A DNA stretch of 64,000 nt from Cardiocondyla obscurior. Its lineage: Eukaryota; Arthropoda; Insecta; Hymenoptera; Formicidae. Shown in pieces: positions 37,092 to 50,760 of the stretch. The stretch is taken from NCBI RefSeq assembly GCF_019399895.1, contig NC_091866.1:11277308-11341307 (forward strand). The letters run 5' to 3'. The position numbers were made by a program, and so were the translations under genes. Under the pieces are notes generated by a model. That model was given only the letters and a program-made list of their open reading frames with translations, ran no database searches and was not told the DNA's origin. Position 1 is the first letter of the stretch, and every line of letters begins with the position of its first letter.

Positions 37092-37784
37092 AACTAATAA
37101 AAGAAAAGTGCATAAAATAATTTTTTTATTAACAAAAATTAAATTTTAATAATATTATAAAATGTAGAAATTTGTTAATTTTTTTTTTGTATTTCGTATA
37201 TATTATTACACTTTCTAAATTAATCTATACTTTAATGTTTTAATACGTCAGTGCTATCAATACTTTTATACATTATACAAATATAATTTATTATTATTAT
37301 TATTAATTTAATATAATACGAAATATTTTTTACACAGAAAACGTTTTTCTAACCTCGTTACAAGGAAGACGGAAATCTCTTCGATCTCGGTACTTTCGTT
37401 AATTCCTGACTCACGTCTCGAAAACTTTCCACGATAGGAAAAGGACTGAATGCTGCTCGATGTTAATTGAGCCAAACTGTCGGAAAAAAACAATTAAATG
37501 CAGCTTGAATTGTGACAAACGACTCGGAGCAGTTGTAATGAAAATGCCGGTTGCCGCGCGTTTTCGACAACAAGAAACAAGCGACCGAAACGAGCTCTGC
37601 GTATCTTTTCCCGAACTAACTTCAACTTTTACTCCAACATAACCTACTCCGAACATTCGTACGTGACGCGCTGAGTTTTATGTATTACAACTTTAAAACC
37701 AAAAAGAAAAAGGAAGCGTTATTTCTTAGAAAGGAAAAAAACTTGAAATCGCTGGCTAATAGTTGACAAATCCAGAAAAAAAAT
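36678..37784. promoter_or_regulatory. Divergent promoter region between nucleoside hydrolase and PPIL4
   Basis: About 1.1 kb between opposite-strand start codons. It contains a 27-base poly-A run at 37061-37087 and AT-rich repeats. Short frames on both strands near 37411-37656 show no family features. No coding gene is called. Confidence 0.4.
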
Positions 37785-39592
37785 ATGGCTGTGGTGGTAG
37801 AAACCACCATAGGAGATTTCACGGTGGATCTGTACACCGACGAGCGTCCCCAGAGTGAGTACATTCTTATAAAATTTAATTTCGTAATTAATCGAAAATA
37901 AAACTAACTCACTTTGTCTTTGCAGCCACGCGAAATTTTCTAAAGCTGTGCAAACTCAAGTACTACAATTGGAATCTTTTCCACTCGGTGCAGGCGAACT
38001 TTATCGCTCAGACTGGAGATCCCACTGGGACAGGAAAGGGTGGTGAGAGCGTTTATGGGATTATATTAGGCGAAAAGGCGCGCTACTACGAGGCCGAACA
38101 GATGCCAAAGATCAAGCACAGTCGTATAGGTCTGCTGTCCATGGTAAATTGTGGAAACAATATGTTGGGCTCTCAGTTTTTTATTACATTGGGGTCAGAA
38201 TTACAGTCCTTGGACAGTGAACACTGCGTGTTTGGAGAGATCACAGAAGGGCTGGAGGTGATATTCAAATTTAATGAAACTATCTGTGATGGCGATCAAA
38301 GACCGTATCAAGATATTAGGATATCTCACACCGTTATCCTGGAGGATCCCTTTGACGATCCTGTGGGATTCGTAATTCCCGACCAAAGTCCAGAACCTAC
38401 AAAAGAAGCTTTAATGGTATGCTACATTTAAAAAAAAAATGTATTTTTGTGATTAATGACGATTTATGTATTTACATATTTGTGTGAGTTTTATAAATAA
38501 ATTTGCGATATATTTTGTTTAGAGCGACAGAATTGGAGCAGACGAAGCAATTGACGATACCGGTGGGTTAACCGTTGAAGAAATTGCGGAGATGCAAAAG
38601 AATAAGGAAGCAAAAGCGAGAGCCACGATATTAGAAATCGTAGGCGATATACCGGACGCAGAAATTGCACCACCGGAAAACGTCTTGTTTGTCTGCAAAT
38701 TAAATCCAGTTACGAACGACGACGATCTCGAAATTATCTTCAGCCGTTTCGGAAAAATTATTGGGTATGTTCATTATTCTTATAATTATATACATATCGT
38801 AATTTATGTTCTCATTTTTCAATTTATTATGACATGTTACATGTGCTTTAAATCTTACGAATTTATTTCAGCTGCGAAGTTATTAGAGACCACCAAACGG
38901 GTGACTCTTTACAATATGCATTCATCGAATTCGCCAATCGTAAGAGTTGCGAAGATGCATATTTTAAAATGGACAATGTTCTGATTGATGACCGAAGAAT
39001 ACACGTGGATTTCTCACAATCGGTTGCGAAAATGCGTTGGCGTGGCAAGGGTAAAGGTATCCGTTATTTCGATGAAGATGACAAGCCAAAGAAATACGAG
39101 GAGATTTATTCCTCCTCGAGGAAATCTGAGATATCACGCGATAAAAATTATGACAACAGTAAAAATAGAGATGAAGGAAGAAGAAGGGAGAGCGATAAAG
39201 ATCATATTTCCGAACACAGAAGATACGAGCACCGGAAACAAGAAAAAGATACTAGAGATAGAAGAAAGGAAGACAGAATACATGATGATTATTATGAGAA
39301 AAATAAGTACGATGAGCGAAAAGATAGAAAAAGAAGAGAGGAACGACGAAATAGAAATAGCGATAAAAGGAGGGATCACAGTGAGGACAGATTCGAAAGA
39401 AGAAGTAAAAGAGATGAAAGTAGCGACCGGAAAAGAGATCATAGTGAGGAGAGATCGGAAAAAAGAAGCAAGAGGGAGGAATACAGCGATAGAGAGCGTC
39501 GACACCGTGATAACGAGAGGAAAAGACTCACGGAGGATGATGATGATACGAGACACAGAAACAGATCGCATAAACATAAAAAAAAAAGGTGA
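37785..39592 (+). CDS. PPIL4: Peptidyl-prolyl cis-trans isomerase-like 4 (PPIL4), cyclophilin-RRM protein
   Basis: Nuclear cyclophilin with an RNA-recognition motif, associated with the spliceosome. Exons: 37785-37854, 37926-38416, 38523-38764 and 38872-39592; phases agree, giving 507 residues (human about 492). The cyclophilin domain covers residues 1 to about 165, with LFHSVQANFIAQTGDPTGTG, LLSMVNCGNNMLGSQFFITL and EHCVFGEI. The RRM runs from about 240 to 320, with RNP2-like VLFVCKLNP and RNP1-like YAFIEFA. The C-terminus is a long Arg/Lys/Glu/Asp tail (repeated EERSEKRSK- and DRRKED-type runs), as in other PPIL4 proteins. Cyclophilin active-site residues are partly substituted, which is normal for this subfamily. 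A likely polyadenylation signal, AATAAA, lies at 39668-39673. Confidence 0.95.
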
Positions 39593-42500
39593 GAAAACTA
39601 AAGCATTAAGTTATACGATAAATCTAAATTGAGATTTTTGGCAATTTTTCTTAGCATGTAATACCAAAATAAATACAGTTTACAAGTTTTTCTTTTTTTT
39701 ACATCGGTCGAAACTGTTGAGATTAAATCAAGTACAAAACATTGAGAAAGATATATCCGTTATTAATCGACTCACCAAAAAAGGAGCGTTAATTAATGCA
39801 CATATTTTCTTCCGCAAATTGATTGAAGTGATTTTTATAAGGCCACGGAAAGCACTATATAATTTTACAATTGATAGAAGCACATGTGGCGAAACTATCA
39901 AAGTCACAGATTTTAATTGACAAAATAGTGATAGTCTCGACAAAGTCTGCACCTAACAAATGTGATGATAAAATGATTAGAACAAATCGTCGTAGAGTGA
40001 TTATCGGCTGTATTAAAAATAGAGAGCAAAAAACGATCTTACGGCTTTTACGTTCAAACATCGTCGCCTGATTTAAGAGTACAATCTCGTAAAAGTGCTC
40101 CGCGCATTTTCGAGTTTAAGTTCCACTTTAATTAACGCTCGCACACGCGACAATATTATAGGAACGATATAAATCTATATATCATTTACGAAGGCACGCA
40201 GGATGCTTCTTTGTTTCTTTGGTGATATTACAATAATTTTGCGCACATAGAAAAATACATTAATTTTTCGCAACATTTTCTTTTTTATCTGCACACCTCT
40301 CGTCACGATGGAGAGACAAAAAGTGTTGGGAACAAAATCGATAAAGCTGATCGGTTGTAATTGGTAATTTTTGCACAATTAAATTGGAAAGAAGAGAAAC
40401 CAGAATACAGTGAAAACCCATGTCAACATTTCGTCTGGTTGAATGCAAGATGATTTATCAGCATCATTTTTATATTATATAGCAGGTATGTATACGCAAT
40501 TTTGTCTCACAATTAATTTTTTATATCATTTTACGTATTGTTCTCAAAAAGAGATACATCTTTTCCCCCCTTGTTTTTTTGCATTTCCACCGGCTATTTG
40601 AAACTTCACGAGATATATCTCGCAGTTTTATTTTATTTTATTTTATAGAGAGCTCTATCTTCGCGTGTATTGTAGCTTTGCTACATCGCAATCATTCCAT
40701 ATGTTACAAGTTCGAAATAAAATTTAGTTGCACGAGCATTACATAAAACGCTCTTTATATATACCGGGGAAGGAAAAACAGAACTATACATATAAACGCA
40801 TACGCGTGCATATATTAGATAACTAATTCCAAAATATGTAACACAAATAAATACGATGATTTATATTAGGAGACATTTATCATATACAACGTGATTCCTG
40901 AATTAAATATTTTATATTTTAAAGAGTGAATTTAGAGGCCAAGATAAAAATTTACATAAAAATTAAATAAAAATTAAATTTAAATATTAATATATTAAAT
41001 AAAAATATATTTTGATACAGAAAAATTTTAATAAATTAAGAAAAATTTAATTTGAAATAAAAATTGATGTATAATTAAGAATCACCTTGCATAATGTATA
41101 TTTATATGTATATAATCTGCTTTGCAATATATATATATATTAATTTAGTCAGTGCTCTTGTGTGCATGCAGAAATCAAAGAAACCGATTAAAAAAAATTT
41201 AATAAATTAATTATTAAATTACAAGTCACATTAAACCTGCTCAGATCTTAGATAAGAGATTTTCTTATCTCCTCATAGTTATACAAAACTTTTTCTTGCT
41301 TTATATTGGTCAAAATACAAATAGATTACAAAATATCCTGGCGAAATGTAGAGATATAACAATATATAGATATATCGCAAGAAATAATACATATATAAGT
41401 TTTAGACTTTGGCGTTCTTTATCGCTTCGGTTTTTTTGTTTTTTTTTTTTCTCATCTAAACGCGGGGAGACTATTTTAATCGTCACACGCTCTGAAAAAA
41501 TAGTAAACGTTAACTAACTAAATAAATGAGATAACTCGACTTTCTATATCTACGTGATCTTCAGGAAGGATTATTACATTACGGTAAAGCTACACGAAAA
41601 GAAGTATCGTCTCTGTATCGAGCAAGACGTGTGCGCATTACACGTTGTTGCGTATCTTTATATGACGAGAAAGAGAGAAAGGAAAAACGCGCGAACGTGG
41701 AGATGAAAGAAAGCGCGCATCGTCGCGATTCGTTCTCCGTCTTAACATCAGATCTAATTATCAATCTCAGGATCGAGCTTTTAAAGCTGTGAAATCGTAT
41801 ATAACGAAAAGGAAAACGGTGATGGCAGCGTGTCTGCAATAAGTGAATCGCGCGCGATTCGCAAGGAAGGCACTTTGCACGAAGGTGTGTTTCCTTCTAT
41901 AAGGCCGCCGTTACACGCGAGACGTGATCAAGGAAGACAATTCTTCTTTCCTATTCTATCGAGAGAGTGAGTTACTTTGGTAATGACTAGGTCATATTCT
42001 ACGTCGCTACGTTAATCATAGGTCGTGGTGTTCGTGTCCGTTATGGCCTGGCGATTGGCTTACTAAATAATGAATAGTAATTATAATGGCGCGACGCGTT
42101 AACTTAGGCGTTTCTTTTATGGCCATTTTCCGCATCGCATCGCTTACGTACGTCGTGTAAACTCGTGGCTACGTTATGCATAATAAAAGTTAACGAGAAA
42201 CGTCGACAACCTCACGAAAACTTGTACTTAATGCTCGGATTAGCGCTGGTGATTGGACTCACTTTAATTTCTACGCCTGTATTTATGGCCTCTGAGGCGA
42301 GAATCGAGGGAACTGGTCGTCGAAACGCTTCAAGAGCGACTCGGTGAATCGCGTTTTGATTTAAGAATCTAATAATCAAATCGTCCTGTTGAATAGCAAG
42401 AGTTTCTCTCGAGAGTCGCGATTATGCATATCAAATCGGAAGAGAGAGAGAGAGAGCTTATCAAAATTGGATTACAAACTTTTCGTTACAAGTTCTTGGT

Positions 42501-42680
42501 AACTTTAATTTAATTCTGATCAACAGTTAATAAACGGCAGATGCGTTTGCTCTTTCTGAAACAATCAGTTTGGATACCGAAACGAGTATCCAACTGATGA
42601 TACTCGAGATTCGTCCGTCGAATCATTTTGAGACCAGTCCTCGCGATTGGACCTTTGAGGTGTTGCATAATATGTATTAT
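39593..42680. other. Intergenic or 3' UTR DNA between convergent PPIL4 and angiomotin
   Basis: PPIL4 probably ends near its AATAAA at 39668. The rest is mostly AT-rich (notably 40920-41080, AAATTAAATAAAA-type repeats; TTTTA units at about 40626-40645; GA repeat at 42441-42456) and may include a long angiomotin 3' UTR. The frames seen are short and unconvincing. Confidence 0.5.
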
Positions 42681-45600
42681 TCAGAACTGAATGCGATAAT
42701 TGGGACGCGGTATCGACCTCGCCCTGGTCGGTGGCAACGAAGCCGTCGACGCCTCGCTACTGGCGGTTCCGCCAGAATCACGGCCGCTCTTGCTGCTTAC
42801 GGTACTGCCGGTGCTTTGCCCGCGAGAAGAACAGCCCGCTCCCGCTTGCTTCCTCAGGGTGTTACCGCCGCCTTTGAGAACAACGGCAGCTGCCGCCGCC
42901 GCTGCTGCCGCTGCCGCCGCCGCCGCTACCGAGGATTCCCCGTCGCTCAGACGACCGTACTCGCCGATGCGGGCACGAGATGACGGTGGTGGTGGTATGA
43001 ACGAGCGATTTTGCATCTCTCTGTGCCTCACTGTCGATTCTAAGGCACAAGGGTTACCGCCGATGGACTTTTTGCGTCCGCTGACCGTGATCATGTCGGA
43101 TTGCAGCCTCTCGTACTCGTGACCGCCGCCGATCGTTGACTTCTTCAGCGAGCTGTTCGCCATGAGACTTTCCATGGAGATCTTCTTCTTGCTGCGCGAC
43201 GCCTTCGCGGCAACGGCAGCGCCGGTATCGAATCTACCGTACTCAATGCTGCTACAGTTGCCCGAGGAGTCGCGCGTCGTCTTCCCACCGCTGCCGCTAC
43301 CCGGTCCACTCGTCGCAGATGACGCGTCCAGCATCCCCGGACCAGGATCCGACTTCTTACGCGTTTCCGTGTCGCTTAAGCGACAGTAGCGGGAGTTGGC
43401 GCTGGTTGCCTTGAGCGATCTCGGTGGTCGTGGTAACGAGCTGGGCGGGAGACTACCAGCGCGACGTGGCTCGCCACCCACTTCCACTGCCATCCGCTGC
43501 CGCTGCGAACTTCGGCCCTGCTTCTCGAGCAGCATCATGTCCTCGGTCGGCTTGCCACCGGCGCCGTCCGACAGTCGCGAGATGGTGCCCTTCAGCCTGG
43601 CCGCCGCGTTTGCGAACTCAATTATGCTCGACGACACCACGTCGCCACCGCTACCGGACGAGTCGTCCAGCAATCGACTCTTGCTCGAGGCGGTGCTCGA
43701 GGTACCCGTGCTATCTACACCCGCCAGTAGTGGCTTGGGTATTTTTCCTTTTCGCGACGCAGTGCCTGGATTAGAGAATCCTGGAAAACAGCAAAGTGCC
43801 CGCTGAAACAAGAAACAGAGAACGCACGGGCTGCAGACAGGAGGCCGGGACCTGGAAAAGGGTTAGTGCTCGCATAAAACGCTCGCACATGCACATTCTG
43901 GAATACAAACGGACGGACGGAAAAGAAGGCCAAGGGCACTCGGGGGGAATTAGTGGAACAATTCGAGATAAAAAAACAAAAAAAAAAAGAGATTAATCTG
44001 TGTAAAACGTGAGATCTATTTCGACTACCTACACGAGCACAATTTTAACAAACGGTTAATATACATATGTTCGATAAAATCAAATAAATAAAAATAAAAC
44101 AAAATGGTTTATGGCACGCACATGTGTTTACAACTAAAAAGCGACAAAAATTACTCTGATATTAAAAATAACACACACAATTTTGTCAATTAAAAAAAAA
44201 ATAAAAAAAAAATAAAATAAAATAGAAATATATATGATAAAATAAAATATTAAAAAAATTAATAAAGTATTAAAAGCTGTGTTAGGTCATACAATATTAT
44301 GCGATTACTTCAAACTAACTCCAACCAGAGAACAGCCAGAATGTAACGTTTTCGATTTCGTATTTATCATTTTGAAGTGATCTACCTGAGATTTTGTCAT
44401 CACGAAAATATGTACAAATGTACGCATAATACATGCTAGCTATTCTCCAGCTATTTTTCAAGAAAAAAAAAAAATAAAAAGAAAAAAGAAAACGTGTTCG
44501 AACTAATGAAAGATACTCCAGAGAACCATACACAGCAACGTAAGGATACCTTCGAACGTGTGACCTGTAATATTCGCATGATCAGCGGCGACTATTAAAA
44601 AAGAGTTTCTAAAGAATTACGATCGTCCGTAAATTAACATATTTCTATTGATGGAAAGAAAAAGAAAGGCAGATAAACATTAAGGTAAGTAAATTGTCGA
44701 TATATGAGACGGCGCTTGTATGTGGTTATATGTAATGTGTAACGCGGAGTAAAATAAAAATTAGACATAATGAAAATGACATGATGCAATTCGAGATTGG
44801 AAAGCTTTACTTTGAGAGCTGATCATTTGATCATACGCGGACTGCTACACCTTATCTTGCGTACCTTGCTAAGCAGTTGAGAGTCTAGCTCTTTCAGTTG
44901 ATCGTCGAGACTCTTATTAGTCTGTTCGAAGCTGCCCTGCTTTCTATATTTGTAACTGTCGGAAACGCCGTAAGAGCCGGTGCTACCGTAACCGCTGCCA
45001 CTGCCGAGTACGCTGCTCACTTTTCGTGTGAAAAAAGAAACGAGAAAAAAACAAAAATTACATTTACTTATAAAAAATTAACTTATTTACAATTAACATA
45101 TTATCACAAGAAAGTTTTAACTGTCTCATCTACTAAGATTTTTCTTTACCTAGTTCCGGAGTGCTTGTTAAGGCGGTGTGATGATCCGCCGAAGTACTCG
45201 AATGAGACGAGTGCGCGGCGGGATAACTGCCCACACCACTGCTACTACTGCTATCCGCTTTGTCGTACGTGTGTTTTTGCAACACCCTGATCATGGCGTC
45301 TCTCTCAGCTAGCTTAGACTCTAAATCCTTCATTCTATTGAAGCAAAAAATATATAATCGCGTTGCATGATAAATTAATTCGTGTTATATCAAATATAGC
45401 AACGTGATGCGTGATATATTCGTCTTACCTAGATTCGAGATCGGCCAATTTTTTCTGTGCGGCGTGCACTTCGTCCATATGTCTCATCTTCTCCGAGCGA
45501 GCCTCAGCGATTAATTTCTCTGCATCTTGACTGGTTTTTTCCAAAGCGGCAATTTTCGCATCTCTGATTACAAAAATTAATAAGCGTTAAAATAAAAAAA

Positions 45601-48214
45601 AAAAACGTAATAAAAGAAAGAATATAAGGAGACTGACTTTGGCAAACTGGCAGCGTCGATAGCCGCTTGCCTCAGTGCGCTTTCTTCGAGGTAACGTTGT
45701 TCCCATTTTGCGACATCACCCTCGAGCGACATGATCTTCTCGTCTCGTTCGCGTAATCGTCGTTTCAGATCCGCGATCGTTTCACCGTTCGACGTTTGCT
45801 CGTTGCCGTTACCACCGCCGCCTCCTCCACCTTCGCGCAACTCTCTTTCCAGCTGACCTCTCAGTTGTCTTTCGGTCTCTTCTCGTCTATCGCTAGACGC
45901 TTGAAGCGAAGACAATGCTCGCTGAAGTTGACCCACTCTCTCCACGTATACTTGTTTTTTTCGGCACTTTACAAACGAAAATTTTAATCAATATCTAACC
46001 AACGCCATTAATTTCTGTGACTACTCTAATTAATTAATATGAAAAAAGCCTTTTTTTTAAATTAAATTATATTTATTAAAATTAATTTACCTCTTCTTCT
46101 AGTCGCACAACGTTACCTTGCGCATTCGTCAGCGCATTATCCAAAATGTCAATGTGCGTACGCTGTTCCTGTAAAGTGGCTCGTTGAGCCGCCAGTTCGA
46201 TCTCTTGTCTCTCTTTCGCAGCGGTCAGCTCTTTATCTAAAGGTACACAAAAGAATAAATTGAGGGAGAAATCGTATTTTCTTGTTTATGTAATCGGGAC
46301 GAATCGTACTTTGAGTAATGAGCTGTCCAATAAGTAGTTCGCGTTGCGTCAGTTCCTTCCGCATCGTTTCGACAATCGGCGGACTGTCCGTACGTGCGGA
46401 CAGTAGGTCGATCTGGTCTCTGTATGCGCGATTTAATTCAGTCAATCGACGGCATTCATTTTGCAGTCTCATTCGAGCGGCACGTTCGAGTTTCTCCCGC
46501 CGCTCGCAGGAAGCCGCAAGCTCTTCGTGGACACGATGTACTTTCGCTATCTCCTGCTCTAGCTTTTGCGTTTTGGCAACCTTACTGTAGCAATGATCCA
46601 ATTCAAGCTTCAATGCACTATTCTCTTGTATTATTATCTGAATCATTTCCGACGATGGCCACACTTCGCCCGTCTCTCTCTCCAGCTCTTCTCGTCCCTT
46701 AGTTTGTGGTCTATAAAGATTCAAACGTCAATTAGATACCTCAATGATTACATAAAACGCAAATAGATAATATTAATTACCGCGGTGACGTTGTCTGAAG
46801 ATTATAATTTTCGATGTCCAGCTTGTTGATCCTGGACAAATCTGGCTGCGATCGCGACACAGTTAACTTTTCTGTTGGTCCGAAGAACCTGTGTTTGCTT
46901 TTAAACAATGTAGATACGTAGCATGGCGTTGATCTTCCTTCATATTCGCCATCGTTCTGCTTCCCCCTGTCGCTGTCTCTTATTCTCATATCTCCTAATC
47001 TCATCTCCAGGCTACCGCTATTACTCGAATATGGCGGTACTTTCACCTCTTTCGCCAAGTGTTTCAAGACCTGACAAGCACATGTATAGATTTAAATTTA
47101 TAACAATACATAAATGATAATTACTAATCTAATTAATTATTGCGCTATTAATTCTAATAACTATCGTACCTGAGACTGACTAAGATAATCATCCGGGATA
47201 TCCGTGATTTCTTGGCAACCACTACTTTGTTCGTGAACATAATCCTCATGTGGTAAATTGGACAGGGATTGTATCGTGGGACTGTTGGAATTGCCCTTAC
47301 CGTCGCAATATAAATAACTCACATCTCCATGCTCTCTCACTATGCCCGATAGCCTGTTAATGTAGATAGAAATTTAAAATAATATTTTAATTATTGAAAA
47401 ATATGTGCTCACCTTCCAGACGGTATCCACGAATTATCATCGTTAGCGTTATGTATAATTAACGTGTTGTAAGAACTCGTCGAGATATCCAAGCTGCTCC
47501 TGTTAGAACCGCTCGTGCGATTACTCAAGTTGTCCTTTAAACTGTTCCGATTTGATCCATTGATACTGTCCTTCAGACTGTTTCGATTAGAGCCGTTTAA
47601 ACTTTCTTTCAGACTGTTTCGATTAGACCCGTTCAAGCTGTCTTTCAGACTATTCCTGTTGTGTAGATTTCCCTGTATTTTAACAAATTATATTAATTTC
47701 AAATAACAAATGTAATGTAAATCTGCATTTTCATAATTAGTTTTATTGTTTAAAAAATATTCAGTCTCGCTTACGGTGTACCCGCAGCGAAACCGACCGC
47801 GAGACCGATCGCGAGACCGACCGTTGTATCATTACGCGAGTTGATATGTACCTGAATATTTGGTATATTTTCCTTGTGGCTGGAGGATCTGGAGGGACTT
47901 TGCTGCTGATTTTCCTGACCCTGTGGCTCTTGCCGAGCTGTGTGTCGTATGACATACCTTTCCTCGTTGCTCAGATTTTCGTTGGATGTGGAAACGTCAG
48001 TCTCACTGCCGCTCAAACTTTGAGGAAGGCCTCCTGCGAAGGATACAAATCGCGTAAATAATATAAAACCAAAACGAAAAAAAAAAAAAGTTTACGGCGC
48101 GTAACCATTACGTCAACGTATTTAGAAAATTATACCTTGTATGGACAATTGTTTCCTTTGCAAGTTATTGTTCGAGAACGGCAGGAATCTGTTCCCTTGC
48201 TGTAGCGAGCTCAT
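42681..48214 (-). CDS. AMOT: Angiomotin (AMOT) family protein
   Basis: Junctional scaffold that in animals binds Yorkie/YAP and polarity proteins and tunes Hippo signalling and actin. Twelve minus-strand exons: 48136-48214, 47852-48033, 47413-47672, 47170-47353, 46781-47070, 46310-46710, 46091-46236, 45638-45966, 45429-45563, 45150-45334, 44865-45019 and 42681-43802; every phase agrees and the total is 1155 residues. The angiomotin coiled-coil core spans about 345-710: IIIQENSALKLELDHCYSKV, QNKELTAAKERQEIELAAQ, RTHIDILDNALTNAQGNVV, CRKKQVYVERV, WEQRYLEESALRQAAIDAA and ERDAMIRVLQ. The N-terminal half is Ser/Asn-rich with a 12-residue tandem repeat. The only [L/P]PxY-like motif I see is VPPY at 246-249. 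The last exon is low complexity with a polyalanine run. The C-terminal residues IQF could be a class II PDZ ligand. Confidence 0.93.
42885..42926 (-). repeat. Polyalanine-coding GCN repeat in angiomotin
   Basis: About 14 consecutive Ala codons (mixed GCG, GCA, GCT, GCC) in the last angiomotin exon. The mixed codons suggest it is less slippage-prone than a pure triplet run. Confidence 0.8.
47547..47654 (-). repeat. 36-bp coding tandem repeat in angiomotin
   Basis: Three successive 12-residue units, NSLKDSLNGSNR / NSLKESLNGSNR / NSLKDSINGSNR, then a degenerate fourth (NSLKDNLSNR) at 47499-47546. The nucleotide repeats are nearly identical, which suggests recent unequal exchange or slippage in exon 3. 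Confidence 0.85.
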
Positions 48215-49452
48215 TTTTCCGGCGCCTCAGCTCATTTATACGAGTTATTGTGCACCTCGCCTGAAAACAAAAGGGCATAAGGCACTCAGGTAGTCTGCGA
48301 GCAAGGAGCAAAAGACGGGCGCGCAAGAGAGAGGGGTCTCGTACGAGCGAGTCGTGTCGTGGGATCTCTACCGAATTCTGTTCGGATCAGAAGGAGATCG
48401 CGGGCTCCTTGGGGACGGACAGGCGCATGATAAACAATGGAGGGCATCGTCGTCGTCACCGTCGTCGACGTCGTATCGTCATCAGGGTGTATCTGCCAAA
48501 CCAGTGTCCGCGCGGAGAATCGGTGCGTGATCGCGCGCTGTCGACGTTCGCGGCGAACGACGAGAAGCCCGGGTCGGACCCTCGTCCGGTCCCGTATTTA
48601 CTCACTCGGTGCGAAACTGCAGGAGTTGAGCCGAGTCGAATCCCCTGATTATTTTCGATAAATTAGTGCACTCCACTTGTGTCCGTACAGGAGAAATAAA
48701 AAAGACTTGGTCGCCGCATTCCTCGTCAGATCGCGCCACCATCCGTTCAGCCGAAGTTGCTGAAGAGGAGGGCTTGTTCTTTGTAACTGAACCAACTTCA
48801 CTCCGCACTGCTTCAAAGGTCATCTCCTCCTCGCGCATCAAAAGGAAAGAGAAATAATTTTGGATAATTAAAATGCTGCTTCAAGACGATTTCGTATCCT
48901 AGCGGTGTTCTTTTCTTATTAATAAAAAAATTAATAAATTTAAGGTAACAGTTTCATTAAGTAGTCGTATATTATATGAAGACGTGAGAAATGTATATGT
49001 TTTTTCACACCAAAAAGTATTTTAAAGAAATGCCAAGATCTTTATTTTACATTTTAAAATGCAAGATAAATTTTGACGCCAAGGAATCCTTTTCTTTCTT
49101 AATTTTCAGAACTGGAAAGGAATATAAAAAGTAATTTGAACCGAGATTGAAATTGATTGAATTTACATTGGTGGAAGCAGACAGTGGACAAATCGAAGCG
49201 GATGCTGTGTCGAGATCTGTCTGAGTAGACCTTTAAGACGACGAAAACAAACAATCTATCTTTTTAATATAAAACGTGGATTGTTTTTAATGCAAAAAGC
49301 TTTTTCTTTCTTGCTGTACGTGGTTTAGCTGTACAAATTAATTTACTGCAGTAATGCAAATGGTACGTATCAGTCGTACATCACAATTACGGGGTCATCG
49401 TGTTATTGTGAGTTATCGTTTCTTAGCAACAAAAAAAAAACTCCCATTCATT
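48215..49452. promoter_or_regulatory. Divergent region between angiomotin and the rhodanese gene
   Basis: About 1.2 kb between start codons on opposite strands. The 48290-48660 part is GC-rich, with GTC/GTCGTC triplets, and is probably the angiomotin promoter or 5' UTR. The 48840-49330 part is AT-rich. Frames here are short and shared between strands; no gene is called. Confidence 0.4.
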
Positions 49453-50461
49453 ATGTACAGATTTGGTCGCCGATTGTGTCAAACTTACGTGTCATCCAGT
49501 TCTTCGCAGTCTTCGTACAGTAATCGACACGTCTCGCCGTTGGCGTCAAATTGTCGACGACTCTTAAAAATTACATCTAACTATCCAAGCGCAGGCAACT
49601 GTGAGTATCTTTTGTTTCAGTGATTATTATATTTGGAGATTTACAGAAATTATAAAATTAATTTTTATTTAAAACTTTTTAACCATATTTTTTATTTTAT
49701 TGTTACATTTTTGTTTACCTGCAGTGATTAGGATTGAATTGAAGGAAATATTAATTATTAACCTTTTTCATGTACTTCTATGAGTCTACATTGTGATGTA
49801 AAAGATTTTTTAATGTAAAGGATTAATATTGTATCGTAATATTTGCATTAGCGTTGGTTGGAGTAATAAAAATATTAATTTTTTTCCAGTGATACGGACT
49901 TTGTATTTTTTTAATACACTTTTTCGAGAAACGGATAATACAATCTTAGACAAGAACGAAATGGAGGGTATAGTTAGCTATGATCAATTACTGGATGCAC
50001 AAAAAGACGACAGTGTACTGATTGTCGATGTTAGAGAGGATTCCGAGATCAATGAGACCGGTGCCTTACCAGGAAGCATTCATATACCAAGTAAGATATT
50101 TTTTGGTGCATGTATGGGCTTTGAAAAGTTTACTATACAGTACCGGCAATTAATAAAATATATATTTGTTTAAGTGAACGATGTTACGAATGTGTTTGAA
50201 AATTTGTCAGAAGAGGATTTTCTGAATAAATATCGCAAACCTAAACCAAATAAAGATACAAAAATGATATTTAGTTGCCGGAGTGGCAGAAGAAGCGAAA
50301 GTGTACAAAAAGCAGTACAAAAATTAGGATACACACAGTAAGATATCTGTTTTAAACAATAAATTACTTATAATAAATAACTCTATACATATTATTTATT
50401 TTGCAGGGCATATAACTATAGTGGTGGCTGGTTGGATTGGGAAAAGAGGCAAGGGAGTTAA
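49453..50461 (+). CDS. Single-domain rhodanese (thiosulfate sulfurtransferase), probably mitochondrial
   Basis: A small sulfurtransferase of the TSTD1/HSP67B2 type that moves sulfane sulfur to thiols such as glutathione. Exons: 49453-49600, 49890-50090, 50175-50337 and 50407-50461; phases agree and give 188 residues. The N-terminus is basic and Ser-rich without acidic residues (MYRFGRRLCQTYVSSSSSQS), consistent with a mitochondrial targeting peptide. An in-frame ATG at 49354 would lengthen it by 33 residues. Domain features are VLIVDVREDSEINETGALPG, a typical rhodanese DVRE block, and the active-site loop CRSGRRS at about 151-157, with catalytic Cys151. YNYSGGWLDWE ends the fold. The gene converges on NKAP, 300 bp away. 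Confidence 0.9.
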
Positions 50462-50760
50462 AAAAATTAATAAAATTAAAAAAAAAGTTGATGAAAAAAA
50501 ATCATCATTGCAAATATTAATAGAATATTTTCACTGTTACGTTGATCTTTAGTATTTGTTATATATTGTGTTACGCAAATAATAAAAGACAAACATTATT
50601 TTCAGAATGATTATTAAAAAGTCAGCAAAATAAAAAAAAAGTGCTTATTTATCTATTTACATCGATATTTTTTACATACGTCTACAATTTGTAGCAAAAA
50701 ACTTTAAAATTATATATACAAAAAGTCATATCAATATTTTATATTTATAAGTTAAAATCG

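Noticed and set aside
42570..43811. Several long plus-strand frames (137-140 codons) opposite the last angiomotin exon
   Set aside because: They are antisense shadows of the GC-rich low-complexity angiomotin exon, whose frame is fixed by splice phase.
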